Below are positions 21,797 through 33,601 of a stretch of DNA of 64,000 bases, in pieces. Source of the DNA: Adiantum capillus-veneris (taxonomy: Eukaryota; Streptophyta; Polypodiopsida; Polypodiales; Pteridaceae); contig CM043944.1 in NCBI GenBank assembly GCA_014529385.2, positions 90,687,384-90,751,383 on the forward strand, given 5' to 3'. How positions within the stretch are numbered: position 1 is the first letter of the stretch; each line of letters opens with the position of its first letter. Both the position numbers and the translations under genes were made by a program. The notes beneath the pieces are model-generated. The model was given only the letters and a program-made list of their open reading frames with translations, ran no database searches and was not told where the DNA came from.

Positions 21797-22052
21797 CAGG
21801 GCTAGTTGAGTGGTAGTACTTGCTCGCAACGCAGAGTCAGCATCAAGGCTGGTATTCTGCGACAGTAGTAAGGCTACCTAGTAACTTGTATGGTCGGTGT
21901 TTACATCGCAACAGTACCTACCTCCGCAGTATCCATAAGTTTGGAGGAGTTCTATCGGTTTATGCATCCACAAGCATCACAAGCATTCAACATTAGTATA
22001 GAAAGCATCCGCAGGAACTTCGGCAGTTGTGCCTCACCTTTAACAGGGGGGA

Positions 22053-22490
22053 TGTCACATGCGCATTACACTTGAGCCACGTGGACAAACTTCTGCTACA
22101 GTAGATCAGTCGCAGTTTAGCTTAGGACCTAGCTTGCACTTTGTGAGCCTCTAGTAGGACGTGCATGTTCAGGCTGGTCGTAGTTGCATACCCTCTCTTG
22201 CACAGTAAAGTCATATCAGCGTATAGGCGTGTGAACAGTCTCTTATGTCAACTTATTAATAAGTGACTTTTCTAGCTTTATTTTCCAAGGTCGTTGGGTC
22301 TCAGTTATGGCTGCTCATTCCAGCATGGATTTGCTTTATAAAGGACTAGGGGGTCACCTCCTAGGGCAAGAAAGGAGGAGGACCCGCAAAATGAGTACCT
22401 TGCAGTGCAAGCAGTACTCGCAGCACCTTATCATCATGTAGCGATTCTCAACCCTACAAGCACCAACGTTTTCCAGCATCAGCATCACTT
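22053..22490 (+). repeat. 3' LTR of the 20538 element, truncated
   Basis: The first roughly 440 bp of the LTR are present and align with 20538-20870 of the 5' LTR, with an extra 105-bp segment including tttataaagg. Similarity is lost at about 22490, where LINE-F sequence begins. Confidence 0.8.
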
Positions 22491-23351
22491 CGACATTCGT
22501 CATAGGTGGGACTTCTTCGCCTATGACTTCACTCGGTTTCTCGGCGACCCTTCACCAGACTTTGAGGCAGCTTGCTTCAGAGGCCATGTACTGTTCCTTG
22601 TAGCTAGAGGGATAGAGGCCTTGTACATAGCGGTTCGCTTCTCTTTTCCCCTATGAGGCAGGGACCAGTCCAAGTGGACACTGGATTCGGTGATGGAGTG
22701 GCTGCAGGCACAGGCCCTCGAGTTCTCTCACCACATGGGAGACCTGGGGGTTACAGACCTGGTACAGATGTGGCCGTTGACCAAGTTCTCAGTGACTCCT
22801 CCGAACTCGGCAGGATGTAGACACATTGTAGTACACCCCTTTGTTGACACGCAGAGCCCACCATGCTATGTATACATATATGAGAACTCTTGGACAAAGG
22901 AGGTTCCCTTGCGCACGGCACGCTCTTCTTGGGCTTGGGCAGACACTCTTTGTAGTTTGCCTATCCAGGGGACGCTCAGATGCAGATTATTCCCCATCCA
23001 AGCCTGCCTCAAAGATAGCGCGGTTAGCTGCTGTTGCAGCATCAGTTCTTTCTCGTTCTCCATGAGGATTGTCTCATGGAACGTGCACGGATTAGGTGGG
23101 CCCCAACTTCAGGGCTAGCGGGCTCAATTGCGCCAAGAGCTTTCGCGATGCCCTGTGGGCGGCGAGATTGATATTCTTATGTTGCAGGAGCGTCGTCTTT
23201 GTGAGAGCCGCATTAGACGTTGTGGTCAGCTTTGCGTGGACGATATGAGACTTTTTGGGCAGCTGCATTTGGACCTGGTGGTATTCAGGGAGGGTTATGT
23301 ATGACTATTGCAGACTCTTGGCAGTAGGCCATTGTGGGCAGAGACATTATT

Positions 23352-23543
23352 TGAAGGAGTACGAGCGGAAGTGTGACGCGAGAGAGAGTGCGAGAAGAAG
23401 AGCACGACGATATGGTGAACTCGCTCTACTGTAATGTGTAGAGCATAGTGAGTTCTTATTAGGTTTTTACAAAAGAATATGTGTACATACCTGGCGGCCC
23501 GCCCACTTAACTGGGCGACCACATTGGGCTTTATACCCCAACA
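23352..23543 (-). repeat. 3' LTR of Copia-E
   Basis: The 192-bp terminal repeat reads, on the minus strand, from TGTTGGGGTATAAAG to CTCCTTCA. Its ends resemble those of the Copia-I LTRs at 44578 and 47833. Confidence 0.93.
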
Positions 23544-23633
23544 ACCTCCCACTTAAAGTCCAATGTGGTACTTTTAAGTGTGAGAGAAGCTACTATACAA
23601 GCTAATATACAAGAGATGTAGAGAAGTGATGTA

Positions 23634-26600
23634 CTACCCTACACCTAACTGCTTGCGAAAATGCGCAAAGCTCTCTGAGGAAAGTCCTTTTGTAAGTAGA
23701 TCAGCAGGATTTTTTGTGGTGTGAACTTTGACAAGCTGAATTTTCTTATCCTCGAGCATTTCCCTGATGAAATGATACTTCACATCCACATGCTTTGTCT
23801 TTGAGGTGATAAACTGGATTGCGAGCCAATTGTATAGCACTCTGACTATCACAATATAACACAGGCATCTCTTCTTTGATTCCCAAATCTGTTACTAGTC
23901 GATTAAGCCAAATTGATTCTTTGCATGCCTCTGATGCTGCAACATATTCAGCCTCTGTAGTAGACTGAGTAACATAATCTTGTAATCTAGAATGCCATGA
24001 TATTGCTCCACCAGCCAATGTAAAGACATACCTTGACGTAGACCTTCGATTGTCTAAGTCACCTGCATAATCTGAGTCTGTAAAACCCTTTACACTTAGC
24101 TCCTGACTCCCATAGCATATACGCATACTCTTTGTAGCTTTCAGGTATCTCAATATTCCTTTCACTGCCTCCCAATGTTTCTTGCCTGGGTTTGACATGT
24201 ATCGACTTACTACTCCCACTGCAAATGCAATGTCTGGGCGAGTAGCAATCATTGCATACATCAAACTACCCACTGCAGACGCATATGGAATCTTATCCAT
24301 TTCAGCCTGTTCTTCCTCAGACACAGGACAATCTTGTTTGCTAAGTTTCACATATGGTGGCAATGGAACACTCAATGCCTTTCCCTTCTCCATATTGAAA
24401 CGTTGCAAAACCTTGTCAATATACTCTGTTTGAGATAACCAAATCAACTTCTTTGATCTGTCTCTCTCAATGCGCATACCAAGTATATGACTTGCCTCAC
24501 CCATGTCTTTCATGTCAAACGATTTTGCCATCTTTGACTTCAAAGCTGAAATTTCTTCCAAGTGCTTGCTAGCAATCAACATATCATCCACATACAAAAT
24601 AAGGATCAGCCAACTACCATCCTTATCCTTCTTTGTATATAGACAGTGATCGAACTCACTACGTTTGTAGCCTTGAGAAAGCATAAACTTGTGGAATTTA
24701 TGGTACCATGTCCTCGGTGATTGTTTTAAGCCATAAAGACTCTTTAACAACTGGCATACCCAATCTTCCTTGCCTTTCTCAACAAACCCTTCTGGCTGCT
24801 GCATGTAAATTTCCACATCTAAATCACCATGCAAGAACGCTGTCTTGACATCCATTTGGTGCAACACCAAATCTAATATGGCAACCAATGCAAGAAAGCA
24901 TCTCAATGTAGTCATCTTGACCACCGGAGAGAAGACTTCATCAAAGTCAATGCCTTGTTCTTGCTTAAAGCCCTTGGCAACAAGCCTTGCTTTGTACTTT
25001 GGCTGACTATCATGAGTGGCGATCTTATACTTGTAAATCCATTTACAAGGTAGAGCCTTTTTGCCCTGTGGTAATTTAACTAGCTTCCATGTCTGGTTTT
25101 TATGCAGAGCTGTCATCTCTGACTGCATGGCCAATTGCCAATTCCTGGAGTCCTTCATTTGCACTGCTTCCTTGTAACATGAAGGCTCATTGCAATCAGT
25201 CAACATGACATACTTCATAGATGGAACAAACCTATCAGGAGGTCGCGTGATACGTCCAGATCTACTTACAATAGGTGGCTCAGGCTCAGCCACAACCTGT
25301 GGTTCCACTCTATCTTGTCCTTGCTCCTCTTGAGCCCTGACATTTTGTCTTGCACGTGCAGGTCCATCTTCTTGGAAGACAACTCTTCTAATCTCCTCAA
25401 CCCTCTCTGGTTTAGAATGATATTTGGCTTCATTAAAGTGAACATCATTGCTGCGGATAACCTTTCTGGATTCGGGATCCCAAAGTCTGTACCCCATTTC
25501 ACCAGAATTACCATAGCCTAGAAAGATGCACTTTCTACTCTTTGGCTCAAGTTTGTTCCTAAATTCCTTTGCAACGTGAGTATATGTCTCATAGCCAAAG
25601 ACTCTGAGATGCTTGTATGAGGGCACCTTGCCTGACCATACCATCTCTGCCACTAAATCCTTCTGCAAAACCTTGCTATGAGATCTATTTATAAGATGAA
25701 CAACTGTTGATACAGCTTCAGTCCAAAACCCCTTTGGCAGCTGTGCATTAGACAACATACTTCTGACCTTCTCTTGTATGATCCTATTCATCCTCTCATC
25801 AACACCATTTTGAGGAGGATTGTAAGGAGCAGTAAGTTCACGTTTTATACCTTTTGACTCACAAAAGTCCTGAAAGGCCTTTGAAACATACTCTCCACCA
25901 TTGTCAGTGCGTAAGCATTTAAGCTTCTTGCCACTCTGATTCTCCACAAGTGTCACAAACGTTTTGAAAACACTAAACGCTTCATCCTTGTGCTTGAGAA
26001 AGTAAACCCATACTTTCCTCGAGTAATCATCTATAAATGTCATAAAGTAAGAAGCTCCCCCTAGAGATAGGTTAGGCATAGGTCCACACAAATCACTATG
26101 AACAAGTGCCAACTGTGTATCTCTTCTACTGCTTCTATGCTTATGTGGCTGCTGTGTTTGCTTACCATACAGACAATGTTCACAGAATTCAAAATCATTA
26201 AATGAAAAGCCAGGCAAATAACCAGAACGAGACAAGATTTCCATTCCCTTCTTGGACATATGTCCTAACCGGCTATGCCACAAAGAAACGTTCGGCTGCT
26301 CGGTTACATTGATTACATTTTTAGAGACATTTGATACATAAATCATGTAAAGTCCTCTAGACTTTACTCTATGTGCTACTGTCATTGAACCCTTGGATAT
26401 CTTCCACATGTTCTGTCCAAAAGTGGTGACGTAGCCCGCATCATCAAGTAAACCTGTGCTGATCAAGCTCTTTGTAATTGCGGGAACATGTCTCACATTC
26501 TTCAGCGTGAAAGAAGAGCCATTCTGAAACTTCAATTGAACATCTCTAACACCTAAGATCTCACATGTCTGCCCATTGCCTAGCCGAACATGATCTTTAG

Positions 26601-27615
26601 TGGTCACATAAGAGGTAAACCACTCCTTGTTTAGAGACACATGAAGTGATGCCCCTGAGTCTATAATCCAGTCACTCAGTGCATTTCCATCAGATGCTGT
26701 AAGAAGAGCTGAGTCCATTGTATTCTTCAAAAAGTAGATGTCTCCTGACACTAGACTGTCATCCTCTGCAACAGTGTTTGTCACATTTATTTCTTGAATC
26801 TTCACTGAGGACTTGTTCTTCTCACCATGGTCTTCAGCTTTCTCTTTGTCTTTTTCTGCTTTCCATTCTCTGCAGTCTCTTTTGATGTGACCCTTCTTGC
26901 CACAATGGTAGCATTCTAAGTCACTCTTGCCTTTAGCACTGCGAGACTTGCTACGAAACTGATTCCTCTTTCCACCTTTGTACTTTTCTTTGGTCCTTCC
27001 CCTGACAACTAAGGCTGTTCCTTTGCCTTTGTCCATTGTCTTTCTATTGGTTTCTTCAGTAAGCAGACTTCCTTCTACACCTGCTATGTTCAAACCATCT
27101 GGAGGTGCAGAATTACTCAAAGCTGTGCGAAAAGTGTCCCAACTTTTCGGCAATGTGATCAACAGGAACATAGCTCTAACAGGTTCATGAAACTTGATAC
27201 CTTGAGCTGACAACTGACTATAGATTGTGTTGAATTCATTCAGATGATTGGACATAGGTGTCCCTTCTTTCATCTTCAAGTCAACAAGCTTCTTAAGCCA
27301 GTATACGTGTGAAGCTGCACTCTGCTTCTCATAAAGATCACTCAGCTTTAACCATGCTTGATAAGCCGACATCTCGTCTGCTACATTGAAGTAAACGCTT
27401 TCTGTCAAAGTCAGCATAATGGTAGAAAGTGCCTATTCATCCATTTCGCTCCATTCATCTTCGTCCATATCTTCTGGTTTTATCCCCTTGAGCTTTATAG
27501 GTTTTATCTGCTTCTTTTGTACCAACACGTGCCAAATCTGCTTCTTCCACAATGGGAAATTGGTTCCATCCAGCTTCTTGATATTGTAAAGAGCAGTGTC
27601 CTGTGATCCAGCCAT
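23634..27615 (-). pseudogene. Copia-E gag-pol polyprotein with one stop and one frameshift
   Basis: The reading frame starts at 27615 (MAGSQDTALYNIKKLDG) and is open except for a TAG at 27433-27435. It then runs 1,223 codons: gag, CCHC (CYHCGKKGHIKRDC, about 26880-26920), protease (WIIDSGASLHVS), integrase (HSDLCGP, LRTDNGGEYVS, QNGVDERMN), reverse transcriptase (YVDDMLIASK, about 24570-24600) and RNase H (FTDSDYAGDLDNRRST, TEAEYVAASEA). Close to the end, at about 23811-23816, one extra C shifts the frame and the last 70 or so residues (SKTKHVDVKYHFIREML to KQLGVG) follow in another frame ending at 23634. All catalytic motifs I can check are kept. Two small lesions separate it from a full polyprotein. 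Confidence 0.95.
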
Positions 27616-28687
27616 AGCTACGCTTCACAGTAGTTTACTTTCCTGGGAAAAATTCGGCAGAGTTTCCCCTGTAAACTGACCTCTGAACTAATATCAACCT
27701 GTCAAATAAACCAAGAAAGCTTCAGATTCTGCAGAAATTTTGGCAGTGTCTCCTTTGTAAAATGGCTATGGTGTACTAAAAAACAGACCAAAAAACAGCT
27801 CAAAAAACCACTATCTCTCTAACACTGTTAGCTGTGGGTAAACCTGTCTTGCACCTGTACTGTCTCTCACTGTCCTGTAAGCATAGACTGCGACAATGCC
27901 TCAACGGCAGTAAAGCAAAGATGCAATCCCAACTGTCTAACTCACAGTCAATACATCCTAGCTGCCTATCTAAGGGTGCTCGAGGGATCGCTCCAAGACC
28001 TGTATCACCGAAAGGATCTCAACATTCGAGAATCCCCCAGCTCAATAAAACCTCACTCGACCCTCAACAAAGGCTGCAGTAAATCTGACAGTACATAGAC
28101 TTCCCACAAAGTCATACATCCACAAATTTCCCACTGTATGCTGTAACCGCTGCGGCGGTTGTTTGCTGCGTGACTCAGAGCCAGCAAACCCTCAACAGAC
28201 ATACATCATCTCTGACAATACATCCCATGTGGAAGTACCTGCAATGTCAGGATGAAATCTGGAATATCAAGCAGCAAACACAAGCTACCTGATGAACTAG
28301 TGGATGTCGCCTACAGTCTATGTGTAGATGCGCCCGTGTCGTATGTGACACGCCTCCAAGAACTGTGAGCCGTCCTTCGATGTGTAGACAGCCACAAATC
28401 AACACTCTGGGAGTGTCGATATCCTCAGCACCTGCAGTCGTAGACAGAAAACCCCAAATTTGCAGAGTCGGATCTGCACCCGCCAAGACCACGTAGTCGA
28501 AAATGGCATGCGCAGGACTTTGTCGAAGCCGAACGGTGGTCGAGATGACGTCATAATGAAATTCTGAGAACACCAAGCCCTTCGGGCCATCCCACAGGAT
28601 TTGGGGCCGTGTCTTTGCCTGTCGAATTTCACTCCAATCTGAGCTGGTGACTCTAGCCTCCTGCAGTGCTGCCCCGAGCCTCGATCT
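27616..28687 (-). other. Untranslated leader of Copia-E
   Basis: About 1.1 kb between the PBS and the gag start. The open frames in it are short and carry no domain I recognise. It would hold the packaging and dimerisation signals of the element RNA. Confidence 0.6.
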
Positions 28688-28701
28688 GAGCTCTGATACC
28701 A
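28688..28701 (-). promoter_or_regulatory. Primer-binding site of Copia-E
   Basis: TGGTATCAGAGCTC on the minus strand, two bases inside the 5' LTR; tRNA-iMet type. Confidence 0.88.
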
Positions 28702-28703
28702 GT

Positions 28704-28895
28704 TGAAGGAGTACGAGCGGAAGTGTGACGCGAGAGAGAGTGCGAGAAGAAGAGCACGACGATATGGTGAACTCGCTCTACTGTAATGTGTAGAGCATAG
28801 TGAGTTCTTATTAGGTTTTTACAAAAGAATATGTGTACATACTTGGCGGCCCGCCCACTTACCTGGGCGACCACAATGGGCTTTATACCCCAACA
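28704..28895 (-). repeat. 5' LTR of Copia-E
   Basis: It matches the other Copia-E LTR except at three sites near its element-5' end. It is followed, in element direction, by GT and the PBS. Confidence 0.93.
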
Positions 28896-31400
28896 TTATT
28901 GTGCCTGGCAGGGCTCAGTGGATTACTATGCAGGTTAAGGGCTGCCTCTTGGGCTTCCTGAACATCTATGCGCCCAATGTGGCAAGTGCACGTGCAAAGT
29001 TTTGGTCTCACATTGTAGAGTCTCTGTTGCATGCAGAGCAATGATGCATTGGGGGTGACTTCAACATGCTGGAGGACCTGTCTGACAGGATTGGAGGTAG
29101 CTATACTACTGTGCACAGGGATGAGTTGGCAGCTTGGGAGAGGCTATGTATGACTTGGAGGGTTTCAGATATTTGGCAACACTCTGACTTTGTGAGGCCC
29201 CCAGACAGCTTGGCCTTCTCTCGCTAGGAACCCAGAGTGGGAGGAGTGAATCTATCTAGGATAGATCGCTTTTACGCCAATCACCACTTCTGTGACTTAG
29301 GTGGGTCAGTTTGCATTTTGGCTGGGACTTCTTTTTCGGACCATGCACGAGTGATCCTCACTGTGACACATAGACAGAGGAGGGGGATCATGATGCTACG
29401 CATCCCTAAGAGGATCTTGTTGGATTCGGAGCTCAGAGAGCATTGAGCAAGTGGTGGCTCCTTGGACAGAGGGCTTGGACACTCAGGACTCTTTTGCTGA
29501 GAGAGTGGCCTTTGGACTTGCTCAGCTTAGTCGTTTCTTTCTTCAGGAGTCTACGGCTCGTCTAGCTACAGCGATAGAGGAGGAGCGGCGTCTCCGACAA
29601 GCGTTGCTTCCTTGCAGAGGATGCAAGAGTTGTATCCAGACAGTCCTTGTTTGGAGGAGCAGTTACAGCAAGCTCGCAAGGAGCGTACCAGCATAGAGGA
29701 GAGGCGACACGAGTTTGCTTTCCATCGATATACGTCTCAATGGACCTAGGTGGGTGACAGAGTGATTGGGGCGCTTTTTGAGGCAGCGAGACCCTGCCAT
29801 GCACACACCAGCGTCAGCCAATTGAGGTGACCTGACGGGTCAGTGGCTTCATAGCTAGAGGATATGCGTGCAGTTGCTACTGACTTCTACCGTGACGTGT
29901 TGTCAACAGAGCCACAGTCAGAGCGTTAGGAGGCATGCAGAGAGCTGGTTTGGGCACAAATGCCTTGTCTTGTGACTGAGGAGATGCGCCAGAGGCTGGA
30001 GCTGCCTCTTCAGTTAGAGGAGATCCATGAGGCACTCAGAGCACTTCCCCGAGGTAGTTGCCCCGGTGAGGATGGTTTGACTCCTAGTTGTTGCTTGCAG
30101 TACTGGGACCTGCTTGGCTCAGATTTGTGCAACGCTTTTTAGTCATCTTGCACAAGAGAGATGCCTGACAACATGAGTGAGGGCTTGATCTACCTCATTC
30201 CCAAGGAGGGTGGCTCCTTGGATGAGATTCGGTAGTGGCGACCCATCACCATCCTCAACCCAACCTACAAAATTCTAGCCAAGGCTGTGAGTTTGAGGAT
30301 TCAGCCACTTCTTGAGAGCATTATACATGTGACCCATACATGTTTTGTCAAGGAGTGTAGTATCCTTGACAACATCTTCACTTTTTGGGAGGCGTCTGCC
30401 CTTGCGCGCCTTCGTGGTGAGGATTTGGTGATACATCTTCTCGATTTTGAGAAGGCCTACAACAGAGTTGACTGGGACTTCTTGGAGGGCACTCTATGCA
30501 GGATGGGTTTCTCAGATGCTTGGATCATAGGGGTGTCGGCTCTCTACAAACGTGCACACAGTCAAGTGCTTTTGGTAGGAGGTAGAGGAGACCGTTTCAT
30601 GCTCAGACGCTCGGTCAAACAAGGCTGTCCTCCAACCCCCTTCCTTTTTTTGTTCTATGTTGAGGCGATGAGCAGATTCTTGGTTTCAAAGCTGGTTGGT
30701 CTGCTTGGCTTAACACTCCCTATTCGGGGCGAGGAGCTACTTGCTGAGTCTGCAGACGACTCAGCTTTATACTTGGAGGGCCAGGAGGCCAACCTACACA
30801 GGTGTGAGTAGGCTCTAGCGATGTTTTGTTGTGCATCAGGTGCATTGATCAGTTGGAGGAAGGCAGTGGCTTTCTGGGTTGGCAGTGCTCTTACGCATGA
30901 TTGGTTGCCTGGTGAGAGTTTTAGATGGATTTCCCTAGGGACTGTAGTTCGCTACTTGGGCTGTATGGTTGGACTTGTTCCTGAGCAGCAAATTGCTCCC
31001 CTCCTCTTGTCCATCAAGAGAAAGTTGTTACATTGGAGTTCGGCACGGCTTTCCTTGGCAGGCAAAGTTGTAGTGGCCAACCAGATGTTGTTGGCTACTA
31101 TGTGGTACATTACATCTTGCTGGATCTTTTCGAGCTCCTGTAGTAGCCAAATAGAGAGGCTGATCGGGAACTTTCTTTGGATAAGGCGCGACACTCAGAT
31201 AGCCCGGGCCAAAGTAGCCTGGCAGGTCATCACTCTACCTTGTTCTCAGGGGGGTTTGGGGATCATAGACCCAGCACAGTAGAGCAGAGCCCTTCTTGGG
31301 AAGTTTGTTGTCATCTACGGGGTCGGGCGAGGGGGCTTCAGTGGAGTCCCTCTGTGGCGGAGGAGAATCCTCCATTTGTGTCTACTGCTGGGAAGGTGAA

Positions 31401-31725
31401 CAAAGGGGAGTGGAGGTTGTCGATGCGAACAAAAAAGAAGCGACAAGGCGAGTCGGTGTCGCTGTGAACCAACACCGAAAGAAGCTCGAGGTGGGAGTGG
31501 GGGAATGTGGGCAGGACGGGGGAAGTGAGGGACGGGCGGACATCTCAGTTCAGCGCGTGATGGGCGGGCAGCTCAGGGCAGCGCGAGAGGGGGGAGGGGG
31601 GGAGAGGCGGTGCTGGTAGGGTCAGGGCAGCGTGAGGGGGGGCTGGGGGGATTGGAGCGACGGCGATGGCGAGTGCGAGCGAGAGCAGCAGCAGCGAGCA
31701 CTCTAGGTGTTAAGTTGTGGCAATG
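31401..31725. other. G/A-rich, CpG-containing stretch between LINE-F and gag fragment K
   Basis: Very GC-rich sequence with runs such as gaggggggaggggggg and several cgagcgagag motifs. It is unlike the AT-rich surroundings. I see no convincing gene; it could be the 3' untranslated part of LINE-F or leftover from another insertion. Confidence 0.4.
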
Positions 31726-32125
31726 TCTACGCTGTTGTTGCGTAGAGAAGCACCTACGAAGTGGATAAATTTCAAGAGAGTTTTCACTTTTGCTTAGATA
31801 ATGGAAGAACATGTCATCACAGCTTGGGATCATCTTAGAATGAATAAGGAGGACACTTTGGATGACTAATGCCAGAGGTTTTGAGATACCTATTTGCTAG
31901 TATCCTCGTTTCGGGGGATCACTTTGAAGGACCAGATTGAGCGGTTCTGTTGTGGATTGCCAAAAGAGATTCAATGGCATTGCCTGCAATAGAAGTCTGA
32001 CTCCATCCAAAGACTTATGGGACATGCTAAGCAAGGTGTTGGTATGCATGCCGGCTCATTGACCTATCCTACGGACAAGCCAATGCCCACCTCAACGAGG
32101 CAAGAGTCTTCCAACGAAAAGAAAG

Positions 32126-33601
32126 TGTCACATAACAATATAAAATACATTCGGATGAATAGGATTTATCACTTATTGCTGAAGCCAGAGGATATAGAGA
32201 GAAATAGATAGAGAGAGAGAGAGAGAGAGTGAGAAGATCGACACAGTACTGGGGACCAGAAGATGGGCTGGTCCCCCCCTTAAAGAGAATTCTTTATTAG
32301 GGAGAATCTTTTTACAAACACAAGAACCGGAGAAAACCCCTCCGTTCTAAATCTCTGACTCGATGGTCGTTCCTTCCCGTAAGGAAAATCCGAGAGACAA
32401 GCTCTCAATCCTTTTTCCATCTGTACTCGGAGTTGAGACTCCGCAGACAACTTCCGAATTCCGTTTCCAATTCCCAAGCGTAGGCCGAAGCCTTCTCGCT
32501 TCTCCTTCGCGATGAAGTACCTGCAAACACACATGCATACACGCGACAACAATTCGTATGGCGAATCCACAATAGATACCTGTCGCTCTTGCACGGGAAA
32601 AGCGACTTCCGTGCTTCGTAGTCTCGCGATCTCTCGCGTCTTCTAGCGGCAGAGTCTTCTCTTGCTGACGTTGGTAACTCCCTTTTCAGTGAGGGCATGT
32701 GGTGCTTTTATAGCTCCTTGACCACGGCACTAATAGCTGCTCGCGTAGAGATCGCAGCCGGTTTTTTTTTTTTTGTTTTCTGTTCTACCCGAAATAGGGA
32801 GAGAATTCGCCGGCTAGTTTTGTTGCTTTATTTTCTAAGTGGCTTCCCACTTATTAAGTGGACGGCCGGCATATTTTAAAATTGGTCCGAACCTGCCCAA
32901 AAACTCAATAAAACCTTATAAGTTTAAAACAATGCTTTTCACAACACTTCCCAGGCGTCCATGGATGCAACCACATGCACGAATGCAATGCAAACATAGA
33001 TTCCTCGCGGGAAAGCGTTTGCTCTTCCCGGAAAACTCGTTCAAATTTTCCGCTTTTTAAGAAAAGCTTCTCAGAACCCATCTTTATTCTTGTGCTTGCG
33101 TCTTTATGCGTATTCCTCTTTCCAGTTCGGATTTCCTATTGACTATGGATATCCCCTTTCTGATGCACCCGTCACCCACCTTGTGACGCATCAGGAATAC
33201 CCATCACCTAGTCCTTTTCTACCGAACTTACGGTACAATCCCCTTCACGATGCTCTATGTCACCCATCCTATGACGCATCAGAGATGTCCGTTCCTGGAT
33301 GGTCGGATACTTCTTCCCGATGCTCCCTGTCACCCATCCGATGTGACGCATCAGAAGTACCCGTTCTTGGTGACCTTACAGATATTCCCGTTCACAATGC
33401 TCCCGTCATTGCTTTGAATGACGCACTAGGAATACTTTGTACTCGGATGTCTCTAGTGAGAAAAACCCTCTCACTTAAAATTCCAATAATTCATTTAGAA
33501 TTATTTTTCCTTGGTGTTCCAAGCGAGAAAACCCTCTCACTTATAAATCCAATAATTCAATTAGAATTATTTTTCTATCAAATAAAGCCAATTTAGCAAC
33601 A
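32126..33601 (-). repeat. 3' LTR of element G
   Basis: On the plus strand it runs from TGTCACATAAC to TTTAGCAACA. It contains a (GA)n run (32207-32231) and a repeated series of gacgcatcag / cccgttc motifs (33160-33420). It carries about 275 bp (roughly 32375-32665) that the other LTR lacks, but lacks about ten bases just after the start that the other LTR has. Confidence 0.9.

Larger units (their letters stand above)
20538..22490 (+). mobile_element. Non-autonomous LTR retrotransposon with truncated 3' LTR
   Basis: Two direct repeats beginning TGTCACATGCGCATTACAC lie at 20538 and 22053. The first ends at 21376 (GTGACA) and is followed by a PBS-like cgtatcagagctc. The second follows a purine tract (acagggggga, about 22043-22052). 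The roughly 680-bp internal region carries only a gag-leader-like frame (21371-21796), so the element is non-autonomous. The 3' LTR stops near 22490, where LINE-F sequence begins. It inserted about 120 bp past the AP-3 sigma stop codon. Confidence 0.85.
23352..28895 (-). mobile_element. Copia-E, nearly intact Copia retrotransposon, TSD TTATT
   Basis: A complete 5,544-bp element on the minus strand with 192-bp LTRs at 23352-23543 and 28704-28895, identical 5-bp duplications TTATT at 23347-23351 and 28896-28900, a PBS at 28688-28701 and a polypurine tract (aagtgggaggt on the minus strand) next to 23543. By eye the LTRs differ at three positions, so the insertion is recent compared with its neighbours. 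It lies inside the LINE-F endonuclease. Confidence 0.96.
23062..31285 (+). pseudogene. LINE-F ORF2: AP-like endonuclease and reverse transcriptase
   Basis: ORF2 nicks target DNA and primes reverse transcription. It begins MRIVSWNVHGLGGPQ at 23062, the usual endonuclease start. The second half of the endonuclease after Copia-E has FLNIYAPN (about 28955) and GGDFNMLED (about 29050). RT landmarks are LLDFEKAYNRVDWDFL (about 30440), SVKQGCPPTP (about 30612) and the catalytic ESADDSALYLEG (about 30740), followed by VAWQVITLPCSQGGLGI at about 31210. Stops are frequent (about 23116, 29041, 29225, 29445, 30140, 30810) and there are frameshifts, so the copy is dead. Confidence 0.87.
22491..31400 (+). 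mobile_element. LINE-F, non-LTR retrotransposon split by Copia-E
   Basis: A plus-strand LINE with a 5' region (22491-23061), an endonuclease starting at 23062 and, after the Copia-E insertion at 23352-28895, the rest of the endonuclease, the reverse transcriptase and a C-terminal region to about 31400. Endonuclease and RT order and motifs are of the L1-like type. No poly(A) tail is visible; a G/A-rich stretch follows at 31480-31680. The exact ends are uncertain. Confidence 0.8.

Noticed and set aside
23295-23552. Minus-strand 85-codon frame at the Copia-E LTR, repeated at 28653-28874
   Set aside because: It is the LTR itself read through; the duplicate at the other LTR explains the repetition.
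33090-33596. 168-codon plus-strand frame present twice (also 37019-37525)
   Set aside because: It lies fully inside both LTRs of element G and is antisense to it; duplication reflects the LTR pair, and no domain is seen.
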